Below are positions 13,139 through 25,200 of a DNA stretch of 64,000 bases, piece after piece. The stretch spans positions 18,021,001 through 18,085,000 of the forward strand of contig NC_135066.1 of NCBI RefSeq assembly GCF_051401765.1, in the 5' to 3' direction. This stretch comes from Calliopsis andreniformis (taxonomy: Eukaryota; Arthropoda; Insecta; Hymenoptera; Andrenidae). The position numbers were made by a program, and so were the translations under genes. Numbering within the stretch: the first letter of the stretch is position 1; the number at the start of each line of letters is the position of its first letter. The notes below the pieces were generated by a model. The model saw nothing but the letters and a program-made list of their open reading frames with translations. It made no database searches and had not been told where the DNA came from.

Positions 13139-15962
13139 ATGGAATTAGTCAGATCAGTTGTCAATGGTGGATTAACAAGGTGTATCAAGAGGTATTCTGC
13201 AATATTCGCAGTCGATGTAACAACTTCAATCGCAGCTGCTTATTTGTGGAACAAAGGGTACAAAACCTTAGCACCAACGATCTCTTTATGTTGCATCGGT
13301 AAGAAAGTACAAATTTTATGAGAAAATTAATCACTAACAAACATTAACTTAATTACTGTACCTACTAACAATCATGTACTTAATTCTTAAAGTATTAATA
13401 CTCTTCCGAAAATAATACCATTTGGAGACGAAATAAATTCAAGAGTACTTGGTATATCAGATATATCTACGAATTTCGAATAAAAACTGATCGTATCACG
13501 GTATATCCGCTTATCTACTTACCAGTAGACTATCCTCTTATCAGAATGCAAAATCAGCAAAATAATGATACAATCGTGGCATGTGAACAATAGAATAATG
13601 AATCACAATCATAAACTGTAAATGAAAATTATTCCACTTTGTTATGAAATAATATTAAGATACATTTATTAACTTATACAGTATTGAATAATCGCAAAAA
13701 AAAGTACTTGTAACAATTGTCTTTCCAGGTGGAAATTACTTGTACTGTCGCATAAAATCACGAGACAGAATAACTCCAAATCAGGCTGTTGTCATAACGG
13801 GTTGTGATTCTGGATTGGGATACAGTCTAGCTCTGCATTGCCGGCAGCTTGGGGCAGCTGTAATCGCTGGTGTACTGAAAAATGACAGTCCTGGGGCTAA
13901 AAAATTAAGAGAAAAAGACATATATGTATATCCCCTCGATAATACCAAAACTGAAAGTGTCACAGAATTCGCGACCTCTGTTCGTACAGTTTTGGCAGAA
14001 AAAAATTTGGGTAAATATAAAGCTGTTTTATGACAAAAAAGCTGCGAAAAAGAGTTCTCTACAGTAGCTCCACGTAACACATAAAAATCGATAATACTAC
14101 CCCACATTTATGATAAAGTGTTTTAATGTAATTCAAATATGAGTAACAAGTATCGAATTAACAACTATTTTCAGAGTGAAATATTATATACTCTAGAAAA
14201 ATTGCCGAAACATCAATTTTTACATACAATAGTCTCGTTTGGAAATTATTTTTAATAATTACAAAGGTGTCCTGCTGTGATTGCATAGCTTAGGTCTAAA
14301 TATCGAACTATTCTCGAACTTTGAAAACTATTTAAGGAAATTTGAATACTGACTATTTAGAAAGTTGAAAAAGTTTAAAAAGACGTTTGAAGAAGTTTTA
14401 GTTTTGTTCTCATTTTTTACTTTTCCTCTTACCAATTTTCAATAAGTTCTCCAAGAAAAAGTTTCCATTCTTTACAAAGGGCAATCGATCTAGCAAAAAT
14501 CGTAAAATTCCCTTTGCAGCATTACGGTGCATGGTCAATAATGCCGCGGTGATGATCTTCGGGGAATTTGAATGGCAAACAGAGGATCAGATCAGGAGTC
14601 AAGTGGAAGTGAACTTCCTCGGCAGCATGAGAATCACTCGAGAGCTGATGCCGATGATCCGCGCCCACTCTAGCAGGATTATCGTGATTTCAAGCCATTG
14701 CAACATACAACCGATTCCTGGCGTGGCAGCTTACAGTGGGACCAAAGCTGCGATTACCGCTTGGGCCACCGCCATCAGGGTGGAATTGAAGAAATATGGC
14801 ATCAATGTTGTGTGTTTCATCCCTGGTCTGTAAATGAAAAATTACTTGAGTTTAGAATGTTTAATGTTTAAAGTTTGTTATACGAAAAATTGAAAAGAAA
14901 AGTGTTAAATAGATAGTAAATGATTAAAATCTACTGTAGTGTTAGATTACTTTACTATTTTCAAATTTGGATAAAAAAATTAATTATTGCGTACCTTATT
15001 CGATCTCATAGGTTCCTTCGTTAGAGAAAGCAACATAATGTTAAGGCAGGCCGAATATTTCGAATCGATGAGGAACTCAATGTCTGAGGAAGCGAGATCC
15101 TTTTACGGTGATTACTTCACTACATACTCCCAATACTTCTCATCTGTGTCGCAAGGTACAAGTTTGCAAAAGCTACAGGATCGAGGCATCTATGAAGCTT
15201 TCGAAGGTGCTCTCCTCGACAAGTATCCATCGGCGGTTTACAAGTAAGTCCATCCATCCAAAGTGAATTTCTGAAACATCATTTAAAGACAACGTTTAAA
15301 ATAATTTGACTTAATCCCGAAAAATAATTATAAAGAAAGAGTTAAAGAAAAAATGATTGAAAATGTCAAATGTTTGTACCTAATGTGTGATTTATAGACC
15401 ATAGAAGTTTGTTAAAGCTAACTGATTTCAATGTACCTTTCTGATCACAAACCGTAGACTAATTGAACACTCTCTACTTGACTATGAAACTGGTATGTAT
15501 CAACCTTATCGCGTCTCACGATTAAGATTATGACGACATACAATTTTTGCCTGACTAACTGGACACCTGCATTCGAACACCTGGGCCATAGATTAAAGAA
15601 AAAGAAATCAATTAATTTATCTCAAGTGACGCGCGCAATCAGTTCTTTCCTTAGGACACATTATCAACTAAGAGCTAATAAATTACTACGAATGTTTGTT
15701 TAGGAATGAAACATGGAGATACTTTATTTATCACGCACTGTTTACTATTACGCCCACGTGTTTGAGGGATCGATTGGTCTTGAAATTTGTGCAAGGACCT
15801 TCTTGGACAAAGAAAAACGAAGCATCCATTGTTAATGCATCAGAAGCGAAAAAACAGGGCACTTCCGAACCATTTAACTCCAATACGCCAATGGAAAACT
15901 TCGATCCTGTAGCAGATGAAAAGAAGACCATGGAGAATCACAACTCTGATTCGAAAATTTGA
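13139..15962 (+). CDS. Membrane-associated short-chain dehydrogenase/reductase (17beta-HSD2 / BDH1-like), 5 coding exons
   Basis: Exons 13139-13298, 13729-14010, 14520-14825, 15012-15243 and 15704-15962 join in frame to 412 aa. The N-terminus has hydrophobic stretches at about 18-37 and 42-60, likely a membrane anchor or targeting region. The Rossmann fold shows the cofactor motif TGCDSGLG (77-84) and NNAA (154-157). The catalytic set is Asn179, Ser206 and YSGTK (Tyr219, Lys223). A PGS segment (249-251) then crosses the third junction. The C-terminal part (about 328-412) has the NETWRYFIYHALF block seen in 17beta-HSD2/BDH1-like enzymes and a polar tail. Family role: NAD(P)(H)-dependent oxidation or reduction of alcohol/ketone groups on steroids, retinoids or 3-hydroxybutyrate; substrate cannot be read here. 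Insect relatives are often named estradiol 17-beta-dehydrogenase 2 or BDH1-like. The exon 3 donor (GTCTGT at 14826) is weak but is the only nearby choice that keeps the frame. Confidence 0.88.
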
Positions 15963-16032
15963 AAATTTTAATTTTGTACCTTCTAGAGTCACATGGAATT
16001 GAATATCTGTCAATTATTATATGCTACATTTA

Positions 16033-16038
16033 AATAAA
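16033..16038 (+). terminator. Polyadenylation signal of the SDR gene (AATAAA)
   Basis: A canonical AATAAA lies 71 bp after the SDR stop codon at 15960-15962, followed by AT- and T-rich sequence. Distance and hexamer fit a short 3'UTR. Confidence 0.6.
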
Positions 16039-16467
16039 TACAATATTTCTTTAACAAAACTATATTATTCGTTGCGGTTACTTAAAATGGAAGGATTTTT
16101 GTTAATAAAAACTGAATCTTTTCATATGTGTACGTAAACTATTGTTTTATAATTTCGATAGAAGAGCGATTAGAAGTTTCTAGTATTTTTTGAATCTGAT
16201 GTTTAGCGAACACCTGTTGATGAAATGTATCTGATAAAACAGTAGTTTAATAAAAATTTTGATTACAAAGTACTTCGGACAGGGTACTTATCAATTCTAA
16301 ACCACCTACAACTAACTCTAACTATTTCTTGATGTTCCAGTAATTCTTTTCTTATCGATCGTTCAATGATTGTCTATAGCTCTGAAATGTCAGGTGCACG
16401 TCCCAAGTGTATGTGAATTTTGATAATTATTCTCGATTGCGCTCAAACGATTAGATAGTGTAGGAGA

Positions 16468-16504
16468 ATAAATAGCTACCCAGCTGGCCGACCAAGCATC
16501 AGTT
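16468..16504 (+). promoter_or_regulatory. NPC2 gene core promoter: TATA-like box plus initiator
   Basis: AATAAATAGC (16468-16477) is a TATA-like element about 31 bp before the A of an arthropod-type initiator, TCAGTT (16499-16504). A start at 16501 would give a 44-nt 5'UTR before the NPC2 ATG at 16545. The spacing matches known insect TATA/Inr promoters. Transcription from here is inferred. Confidence 0.55.
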
Positions 16505-16544
16505 TTTCTTGGACACAAGAATAAGCAGAAACAAACCAAGCAAA

Positions 16545-17541
16545 ATGGCTTTCATTACCTACGGTAAGTTACAGAAAATAAGTCCCAGGACTTTGAACAT
16601 TTTCTTCAATAGCGCTACTACTTATTTTAAAATACTTCAAAAATACTTCAAAAACTTTTGCAATAAATTCTTCGCTGCAAAATTACTGTCTTGTACAGCT
16701 CATGCTTTGAAAGACAATCTTTATGAAGTTCGAAAATCAAGTGAAATTTTATAATTAACAAAATTTGTCTTATTATTGCAGTATACATTGTAGCAGCGTT
16801 CCTCGTTGCCGATTCCTTCCAGACCCAGTTCCAAACCTGCAGTAATGGTGGTCCAACTCCTGTGAAAGTTGAAGTCACGGGATGCACCACCCTGCCTTGC
16901 CCCTTCAAGAAGGGTAGCTCCGTCACTGGAGATCTCACCTTCGTTGTCCGTAAGTAGAGTAAAAGATACTGAAGAAAATGACTAATGGAAAAAACCATGA
17001 ATGAAGAAAACAAGTAATTAAAAATCGAGGTTTAATTTCGACTCTTTTGAATAGGTACTTATAGATCTCTAATATCTATTAGTAAGCACGGTGACTTAAG
17101 TTCGTGGTCATATTTCTTTGAACCATAACAGAAGATTAGACAAAAAGTAAAGCAGTTACAAAGTGGACAGATTTTGTATAGTACTTAACAAAAATATCGA
17201 TCAATCAAATATTCTATCAACACCCTAATAATTACAACATTAAATGAATGTTTCTCACTTAACAATCTTTTACAGCAAGGAGCACGAAAACACTCAAACC
17301 AGACGTAAATATACAGTTGGGAGACATGCACATAAAATACCCACTCCCGCAACAGAATGCTTGCCTGGGTCTTACCAATGCTAGATGCCCATTGGACAAA
17401 GGTGAACAAGTTACCTACAAGCTGAAGATGCCTGTCGAGAAGTTCTACCCCAAGGTATCCATGGTCATCGACTTTGCTCTGGTTGACGACCAGGGGCAGG
17501 TCCAGATGTGCGTCAAGATCCCAGCTAAGGTTATCGACTAA
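16545..17541 (+). CDS. NPC2: NPC2 homolog (ML-domain secreted lipid-binding protein), 3 coding exons
   Basis: Exons 16545-16563, 16782-16949 and 17276-17541 join in frame (introns of 218 and 326 bp) to 150 aa, the normal size for NPC2. Residues 1-19 (MAFITYVYIVAAFLVADSF) are a signal peptide split by the first intron; this ATG is chosen because it begins the signal peptide and has an AAAATGG context. The mature chain has six cysteines at 26, 41, 46, 92, 100 and 141, matching the three NPC2 disulfides (26-141, 41-46, 92-100). The MHIKYPLP block and the VQMCVKIPAKVID end are typical of the ML beta-sandwich. Known roles: binding of sterols and other lipids in lysosomes or body fluids. Insects have expanded NPC2 sets, some expressed in antennae and binding semiochemicals; which role applies here cannot be read. 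It lies about 0.6 kb after the SDR gene with its own promoter-like elements. Only a TATAAA-type hexamer near 17.60 kb is visible as a 3' signal. Confidence 0.94.
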
Positions 17542-17634
17542 ACATGTTTCACAACTCTGATATGACGAAATGGACCATGTGTTTATGATATGAATTATTT
17601 TATTATAAATATATTTTAATTGAAGAATATCCAA

Positions 17635-20600
17635 TCGCTTTCATTCTTACACACCTGACCTATCCAGTACGAAGAAATACCTATTTACCGAATTTTCCCA
17701 CTTCTAAAAACTTGACTGCAAACTTCATTGCGAGTCTGAAGGATTCTGTTCGATGAAGAATCTCTTCAACATAAATTTCGAGTTGACTGTAACGTTATTG
17801 CACCCAGAAACTTTACTACAAAATACCTTTTGACAGTCAGACGCTGAAGACGTATTTCACGGAGAGTAACTAAGAATAATCGTAACAAAGATCGTCGTTT
17901 GACAAGATCCAGAAGCTTTATACCTCCTTTAACTCGGTTTGCCGTGTGATTAGTGAATTTCAGTAGATGGGAAATAAAGCATGTCCTGTTATATACGTAA
18001 GTTCAGTGGAGGAAGGGTGAGGATGAAAATCCAGGGGGTACGGGCGTATGCCTGACCCACATCTCTGTACGACGATCGACCCGGTCGTATGGCTCTGTAA
18101 GATATCTAGCAACGCCTTTAAACCCACCCATTACGTGAACAATAATTCTTCAACAACTCCAGGAATACCACTAACTACAAGCAATTCAACAAAATTCGAA
18201 ATTCTCTCTACATTTCATTTATTAATCAATAATCCTGTTTTTAAAATTCATCTTTATTAAAATCAACGATTGAATACTCCTCACCTAAAAAGCAGACCAG
18301 ATCTCGAGAACAGTTCAACGCTCTCACCCATGACCGAAGTCGCTCGGCCTTCTCGAATTTGTATTTTCCTCAAACAACGTAAGCGTCTCATCGATCACTC
18401 TACAAGAATCGCTCATGTACGCAAGGCGAACCATCTCGAAAAAATTCCATCGACATTCGATGGGAGTGTCACCCACGCAAATCGATCAATTTAATCAAAT
18501 TAGTAGTGTCCGCGGGCACACGTGGCTCGCCTCGACGCGCGTGCTTCTATAGAGGGTGGGTTGCAACTTGCGTCAATCGTTCACAAATTTGTCGGCGTCC
18601 TTGGCATTATTTTGCCTAGATGACGATCGCGTTTTCACGCGTTAAGATATAAAATTGGACCACTCGCCTACGTGTGCTCGGGAGTAATTAAACCTTCAAG
18701 TCAGGGAAGAGAATTCGGAAGTCGAGGGGAGCAGGGAGACGTGTCATAGCCATTGCTCGTTCCGCTTGCTCACGGAAAGGAACGTGTAGGAAATGGATAC
18801 GCCGAGCCATGTCAGACTACACGACATTCGTATTCTCTCTTTCGTGTATGCCTCTTCCTGAGCGTCTTCTCTAACTCCCTTCTCCCCATTTTACTCTTCA
18901 AGAATCGCTCGCCTCAGGGGCGCGTACGTAATACCGATTCCAGTGAAGTCACTGTGCCAATAACGATTCTAGAGCTGGGTGTGCCTCGCGTATGAACCCC
19001 ACGTCGAAAATAAACAGGTGGCGTAGAGGCAAATTGCTGTTGAGTTAGCGCTGGCAGTAGATGAGTTTTCACCCTTGACTGATATGAATGGGATTACAGT
19101 CTTTGTATGAGAAGTATAAGTTACAAAGATTGATGAATTGAAAAGTTGTGAATTCTTTTAATATTGCTATTAGTAGTTTTTTATAATGGGATCAGTGATC
19201 CCACCATAACTTGAAGGGTAGCATGGAGCAAAGGGTAGCTTTCCCAATTTTGGTATAGGGAATATTGCCATGTATATCATAGTAGATAATTCTTTAGATT
19301 TTGTATTGTGATCGAGAGGAACAGGCTAAAACTCATTTGCTCGGAACAGTACCGATAACGCTTGTCGACGAGTATCTCCATTATAGATGCTCTGTTAGCG
19401 ATATTAGCGATATTGTAGCATGCAATAGATACACGAATGCCAATTATCGATATCACTAAATAATTGCATGCGATTGCGAGTAGTAGATTCAATGCATACA
19501 TACATAACAGTATTGGACGATTTCATTATTGAGCACCTTTATTAATCTAAATATCGATAAATCGAAAGATCATCGATATATGTATTTCCTTTCAAAAAGC
19601 ATAAAATATTAATCATTCACTAATTTCCTTATCTCTCTTGAAAAACTACCTGTTGGCAATTCATTTCACCCCCTAAATTACTTATGGAATATCTACCTTA
19701 ATAGTTTTCTGTGTAAACTTGTAGTTTCATAAACGGCATACAAGAAAAAACACTGAAAGGCAGAAAAGAGTATAAACTCATAAGTATACAAGGCAGGGTT
19801 TTGTATGCATCTGTCCTCACAAATGAGACTGCTCTCTTTTCGACGCAAGTCCTCTTATCCGATGCACTCGACAGTGAACGCATCGGATGAAAAATGGCTC
19901 GGTTTACGCGTGCAGAGATACGGTCCCGTGAGAGATTAATGAGACGCGTGTCTTAGGTCATTACAAATGGGAATGCAGAGCCGACCAGTTCGCGGGGCGT
20001 TACGAGAGATACCTCTAAATGGGAAGCAGTTATTTTTGTTGCCATTCTTTTCTTCCTCCCTCTTTTTCGCTCCTTCGTTTGAGTCGATAAATGTTTATGA
20101 CTCGAGGGATGAGCATTGAAGTCGATGGAGACAAATCGCGTTACTGAAAGGTAAATGTCAAGGAGGAGCGATTGTACTGGTTTGGTGACAACAATGCCCG
20201 GCGTTAGAGGCACGCTCAGAGCAGTTTTGTCCGGCTTTCAATGATTAGTAGGGCAGCTATCGTCACCGAGACAGACTTTTGTACAGAACTCGGGGAGTTC
20301 GCGTTCCACCCACGTTTCAGTCAAAGCGTTATACAATACTGATGCAACGCTGTCACATCACGAAGTGGCGTGCATCTACGTGAGCGGTGAAACGAATAAG
20401 AGAGAAGAGTAATCGAGTTACAAGTCGACATTTTCGTCCTGATCGAATAAAATAAATTGAGCAGGTGATATTCGTGAGACAAATCAATTCGGACAATCGT
20501 ATGAATATTTTCGTATTTAGTTCTGCTTCGAATGAAATTTTTATTTTCTAGGTGTATTCAATTTTAGAAAATACACTGTTCCAGATGAGATTTAAAAAAT

Positions 20601-21331
20601 AAGAGTTTCAAAAATTTTTGCAGCTTTCAAAACTTAAAATTTTTGAACACATTAGATAATTTATATATTTATTTCCTGAGATGTTTGAATACTTTAATGT
20701 TCCAGTATTTTAAAATTTGAACATCTGAATACTTGAAATTTGTAAACCTTACAAGGATTTGAAAATTTGGTAACTTGAAAATAATTCGGGATAAAAATCA
20801 CAACTCTGTAATATAGTGCAGCTCTGCACTATTTATTACAAAAAAAGAAGAAAAAACTCCCATTCATAAATGTCAAACTTTATTTCCATTTTCATTTCTC
20901 TTAATTGAAGCTTCCCTCCTGATGTAATAAAATTCTTTTCCCGCTCTATGTTACCTATTGGATAACCAATAAAATAAACCTGCATTCATTTCGCGAATGG
21001 ACCAATCAAAAAATACCTTACGTCCCAACTCAACCAAATTCAGAGACCAAGAAGAAACCCATAGAAATGAATCACAGGTCTCGTTACTTCCCCTGCACTT
21101 ACATTAGTGCGCGACATATTTTTCGGTCACTTGAACGTTGCATCGCGTCAGTCTACTCGTCAAACCTCCCTGGAATTCGAAATTCGCAAAAAAGTATGGT
21201 CCGCGTGACCGCGGTTAATCAACGAGGATCAACGAGGGCAAGAGCGCATGAAAAGGTTAATACGCTCTGAATTAAACCGCTCCCTTCTTCGTCCCATATC
21301 CCCGATCCAGAAGAAGACGAAGAAAGCGTAA
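17635..21331. other. Non-coding stretch between the gene cluster and the 21.3 kb transposon
   Basis: No frame with family-like sequence or plausible exon structure was found. The sequence alternates AT-rich parts with a moderately CpG-rich part at 18.5-19.0 kb. A perfect 17-bp inverted repeat (TGGGATCAGTGATCCCA, 19187-19203) and a degenerate AT-rich word repeat at 20.55-20.79 kb are the only ordered features seen. Confidence 0.6.
20545..20790. repeat. Degenerate low-complexity repeat built on TTTGAAnA / TTCAAAnT words
   Basis: Short words such as TTTGAATACTT, AAAATTTGAACATC and ATACTTGAAATTTG recur with no fixed period. Similar tracts appear at 44.15-44.24 and 47.62-47.77 kb. They look like decayed simple repeats. 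Confidence 0.5.
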
Positions 21332-21475
21332 GGCCCGATGCACACGAGCGATATTTCGACGCACGATCTCGTTGCGATCATATGCCTGTCTTCATTGTTC
21401 GTAATTAGGAAAACAAAGAAAAACATATAACCGCGACGAAATCGCGCGTCAAAATATCGCTCGTGTGTATTAGCC
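21332..21475. mobile_element. Short fold-back DNA transposon (MITE), possibly PIF/Harbinger type
   Basis: The two ends are inverted copies over about 40-55 bp. The left arm reads GGCCCGATGCACACGAGCG, and the right arm, reverse-complemented, reads GGCTAATACACACGAGCG. Both continue with GATATTT(C/T)GACGC and a further matching (C/T)GATnTCGT block. Only about 30-40 bp lie between the arms, so the element can form a near-complete hairpin. It is flanked by TAA (left) and TTA (right), which resembles the 3-bp TWA target of PIF/Harbinger elements although the two copies differ by one base. It carries no transposase gene and is non-autonomous. It lies about 0.7 kb before the candidate first exon at 22.17 kb. 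Confidence 0.75.
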
Positions 21476-21539
21476 TTAAGCAAGACCAGCATGATCTCTC
21501 TGCTACTTGCACCAAATCTCGGTCTCGTAAATTCTCTGC

Positions 21540-22173
21540 TGTCTAATCGTTACGAGATATGCGCGAGGGCAGCCCGGAAACACGGAGATCATCGATCACT
21601 CGCTCGATAACCGACGACAGCAGGAGGAAAGCGAGAAGCGGAGCAGGATGAGGCCCCGCGCGACATTAGTGTTCGAACACCGACTCTCTTGTCGCTGGAG
21701 AGACGGAGAAAGGCTATCCAGCGCGTAAAGGACGAGAGAGCAGCGTTTCGTGTCGTGACGAGCACAGAGGACAACGTATAGCATCGGCAGGGGAGAGAGT
21801 GGGGCTGTATTATAATTACCGAGCGAACGCGAGTGAAAGGGACCTGCCGAAAGCGGGGAGGGGGCACGGTGTGATGAGCCGGGGTGCCTTCGTTCGCTTT
21901 GTAAACTCGTGCTCCTCGTAGTGCGTGGTAGTATGGAAAGACGCTTCGCGGCGTTGTGACGTCAGCACGTGTTTTGGTTCACGCGTGAAACTCTCCTCGG
22001 TCTGCGTATTCGTTGCGTCCCCGACGTGGAAGTGAACGTGATACTATTCCACGTGCATCGAGGAACGATCCAGTGCCCTGGATAGTGATACGGATTGGCA
22101 ACTGGTGATCGTAAGTGCAGCGGCGTGCAGCAGATAGTTGGGACGTCGACCGACGGCCATCATTGTTGTCAAG
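21540..22173 (+). promoter_or_regulatory. CpG-rich promoter / 5'UTR region upstream of the 22.17 kb exon
   Basis: GC and CpG content rise well above the surroundings. The part nearest the start codon holds a perfect CRE (TGACGTCA, 21957-21964) one base from a perfect E-box (CACGTG, 21966-21971), then another CACGTG at about 22050. A consensus donor-like GTAAGT occurs at 22111, so part of the leader might itself be spliced. No TATA box is evident, consistent with a housekeeping- or developmental-type CpG promoter. The exact transcription start cannot be read. Confidence 0.5.
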
Positions 22174-22203
22174 ATGGCGTCGAAAGGGAAGCTAGCTACT
22201 GAG
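22174..22203 (+). CDS. Candidate first coding exon (10 codons) of an unidentified gene
   Basis: ATG in a strong context (GTCAAGATGG) opens the frame MASKGKLATE and runs straight into GAG|GTCAGT, a good splice donor, ending in phase 0. The first in-frame codon block upstream contains TAG at 22135-22137 with no other ATG between, so this is the first usable start. The CpG-rich leader supports a 5' end. I do not recognise the decapeptide and found no convincing second exon downstream, so the next exon probably lies beyond a long first intron, perhaps outside the window. The alternative is that the ATG is fortuitous within a non-coding leader. Confidence 0.5.
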
Positions 22204-25200
22204 GTCAGTAACATTCTTTGACTTTTTGCATTGTTACGCGCGTTCGGCGCGGGTTCGACGACAATGCAAGCGCGGCAGAAATTGATGGTTAAGAGATGGA
22301 TCGAGCGGCCGACGCGCGATCCTCTTACTTTATCGATCGTTTTATCGATCGTGCCACGCGCTTCGTGCAGCGAGAGGCCATGCGTCGCAGGAACGTCATA
22401 GTGGCCAATAAACCACGCCCTTGAATGGGTCCCCCTTCGAGTTTCTTAGAAATTTTCCTTATTCGATTCTTGTAATATATTACGATTGAGCAGTATTGAT
22501 TGAGTAATAATGAGCGTGTGAATATTTCGGAATACGATGTTTCTACAAAACTCGGTCACATTGTAGTTTTCATGAGGAAAGTCTTCGATGAGGAAAAAGT
22601 GGAAGCGCGTGATAGCTCGTTTCGAGTAGTTAAGTCGTTTGAGTTTAGGTAACTTGGAACTATTTTACTTCTGTTAAGGTGTTACTTACATGATTTCAAA
22701 TATCTTTCCAAATTTCGAGTCAAATGAAGAATAGTTACATTCGTAAAGTAGATTCAAGTTATTTCAATGCAGATGACTTGAAGCGTCAAGTAATCTGATT
22801 GAACGGAACTTAAGATAGATTGCGTACGATGAATGTGTCACGAAGGAAGCATTATATATATGGAGTATACCATTTTTTACTCCAAAATATAAACAGTGCT
22901 TTTTCTAGATTTTCATTTTTGAGGTACACTATTTAAAATTTCATCTTTGTAAATATTATTTGAAATTATTCAAAGTACATTTTGTCCACGTCATAAACAG
23001 GTGACTTTGCAATACGTGGTACGAGTATTTATTTCATCGTAAACTATCTAATCTGTGTGCACTAGTAATCTCTTGCAGATGTTACTTGCATATAAATCAG
23101 GTCTGCTGGGATTATTTTTTATCGTCTCGTATTACGATATCTCGACTTATCCAGTTATTTGTCGTTACATTTTTTTGAGAAATGTATAACATGTCATTAG
23201 ACCACGAAGAGAAACACATATTTTGCGTAATGTTTACGAGTATCCTCTTTCGATTCCCATTAACGATAATGTCATTCCTAAAGGCATTACGAATCGGAGC
23301 GGTGAAAGTATTTCGAAGGTTATGTTCTTGTTTACACAGCGGGGCGTCATTAACAGCAATTTAGACTGTATACATTTTTCTCATTAATGATAGCTTAATA
23401 GTTCTCTACAACTTCTACCTCAATTTTCAATTTTAAAAGTAAATATCCGAGAATATACCTTTCAGCAAGATTTCATTTTTCAATATTACTATTCATGTCA
23501 ATAAATACTGCTGGATTTATTGAATTCCATTAACGCAGCAGTTAGAACGGAAACGGCCATAAACTCGTTATAATTGTTTCGCATGTCTCCATGTATCAAT
23601 TCGAACACAAATATTGTCTGTGATCCTTGCGTTAATAAAAGGCTATCTACGGTTTTGAAATACAGCTGATGCAGATACTTTTGTTTGTATCACGTATTCC
23701 AGCTTCCCCGTGATAATATTTATCTATTATCTCGCGCAATTCTACTCAAACTTTCGCCAAAATAAAACTGCCTTTGAAACACGGATTTCAAATTCTTTCC
23801 TTGTAAACAAACCATTTAGCTGCCCTTGAAGTCCCTCACTGATACGATAATAGCATTCGATAAATTGGTGGCCAAAACGAGTCGAAAGAAAACATTTCCG
23901 CGATAAGGTCGTGATAAATTGCCCGACATTCTCTATACCAGAAGTGTGTCAAGGTCACGTGTTTGGTTAACGGCCGCCATCCCACGGGAAAATGTGAAGC
24001 GACAAGCTCACGAAATCCCCTAGAAAATGTTGCACGAAGCTACTTTCCTCTCTATCGACAGACTGTAACCAATGGCTGGAAAGCTACACGGAAAAATATC
24101 TCTGATGTTTCCCAATTTGAACGTACCACACACGTACACACATTCGTGAAAGAATCAATGGGGTAATAAATATTCCTCGATATTCACGTGAAAAGCGGGC
24201 TTTATTTTCACTATTACGAAGCATCGATTTATTACGCGACACGCGATAATGCAAGGCCGTCGATATCGATGAACATCACCGTTTCAAAATTTATTTTTAA
24301 ACTCTAATATCGAGCTACTCTATACGCGTTTTTCAACATCGAATAGATTTGACCGAAATTGTTTTCATCTTGGCAACTCGCCACGCATCGAACGCAAGGA
24401 AATGGATCTTATTTTTATGTATCGAGGTTCGACCTAAATTTCAAAGGTCCATACGCGACCGGTCCGCACAATGGCGGCCCATAATAATGGAAATTGGCCC
24501 CTCTGGTCGGAAATGGTAACCACAATGCCGATTAGCTGTGTAAGCCGCTTTTGTTGGGTGGCCCGTCGAAAAATCGGCGGCATAGACCCCGATTGAAACC
24601 GTCCCTCATTGAAATCTACGCTTCTGCAATTACTTCCTTGGCCACCGTGAATGTTTTTGTCCGAAGGTTGTTGACCTCGACCGATAATGACTGTTTTCTG
24701 TACTGCTGGCCGAGATCGCGCATGAGTATGGCTCTTTGGCATGAGCTGTTTTTCTTCCTGGAACTTTAATTACTTTCCTGCTGCAAGTATTACTGATCAC
24801 CCGAGAGAAAAGTATTGTACATTTCGTTGCAGCTCTTTTTAATTACGTTATCTAGGAGGATATAGGTACTGTCAATAAGAGTAGAAATATTTTATATACC
24901 TGAAGAAAGAGTAGAAGAATATTATTAAAACTGCGCAAAAAAATATTTCAATATATATAGTCACTTTGTAATTGATTATTATTATGGTTTAGGGACGTCT
25001 GAGGTTTTTTGTATCTAGTTACGGCCCTGACCGGAGTAGATGTTTCATAGTCCAGCCGCTAGGTGGCGGGAGATGTCCCAATAAGCACACAATGTAGCAA
25101 GTTCTGACACGACGATCCTCCTGTCTCTTTTTTTCTCATTCCTCAAACGCCCCTCTCTCTCGTTCTCGTCTCACCTTCGACGCTAATTTGAACGATACGG

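Noticed and set aside
17185..17634. 149-codon minus-strand opening across NPC2 exon 3
   Set aside because: It is the antisense of a clearly coding exon with the conserved NPC2 cysteines.
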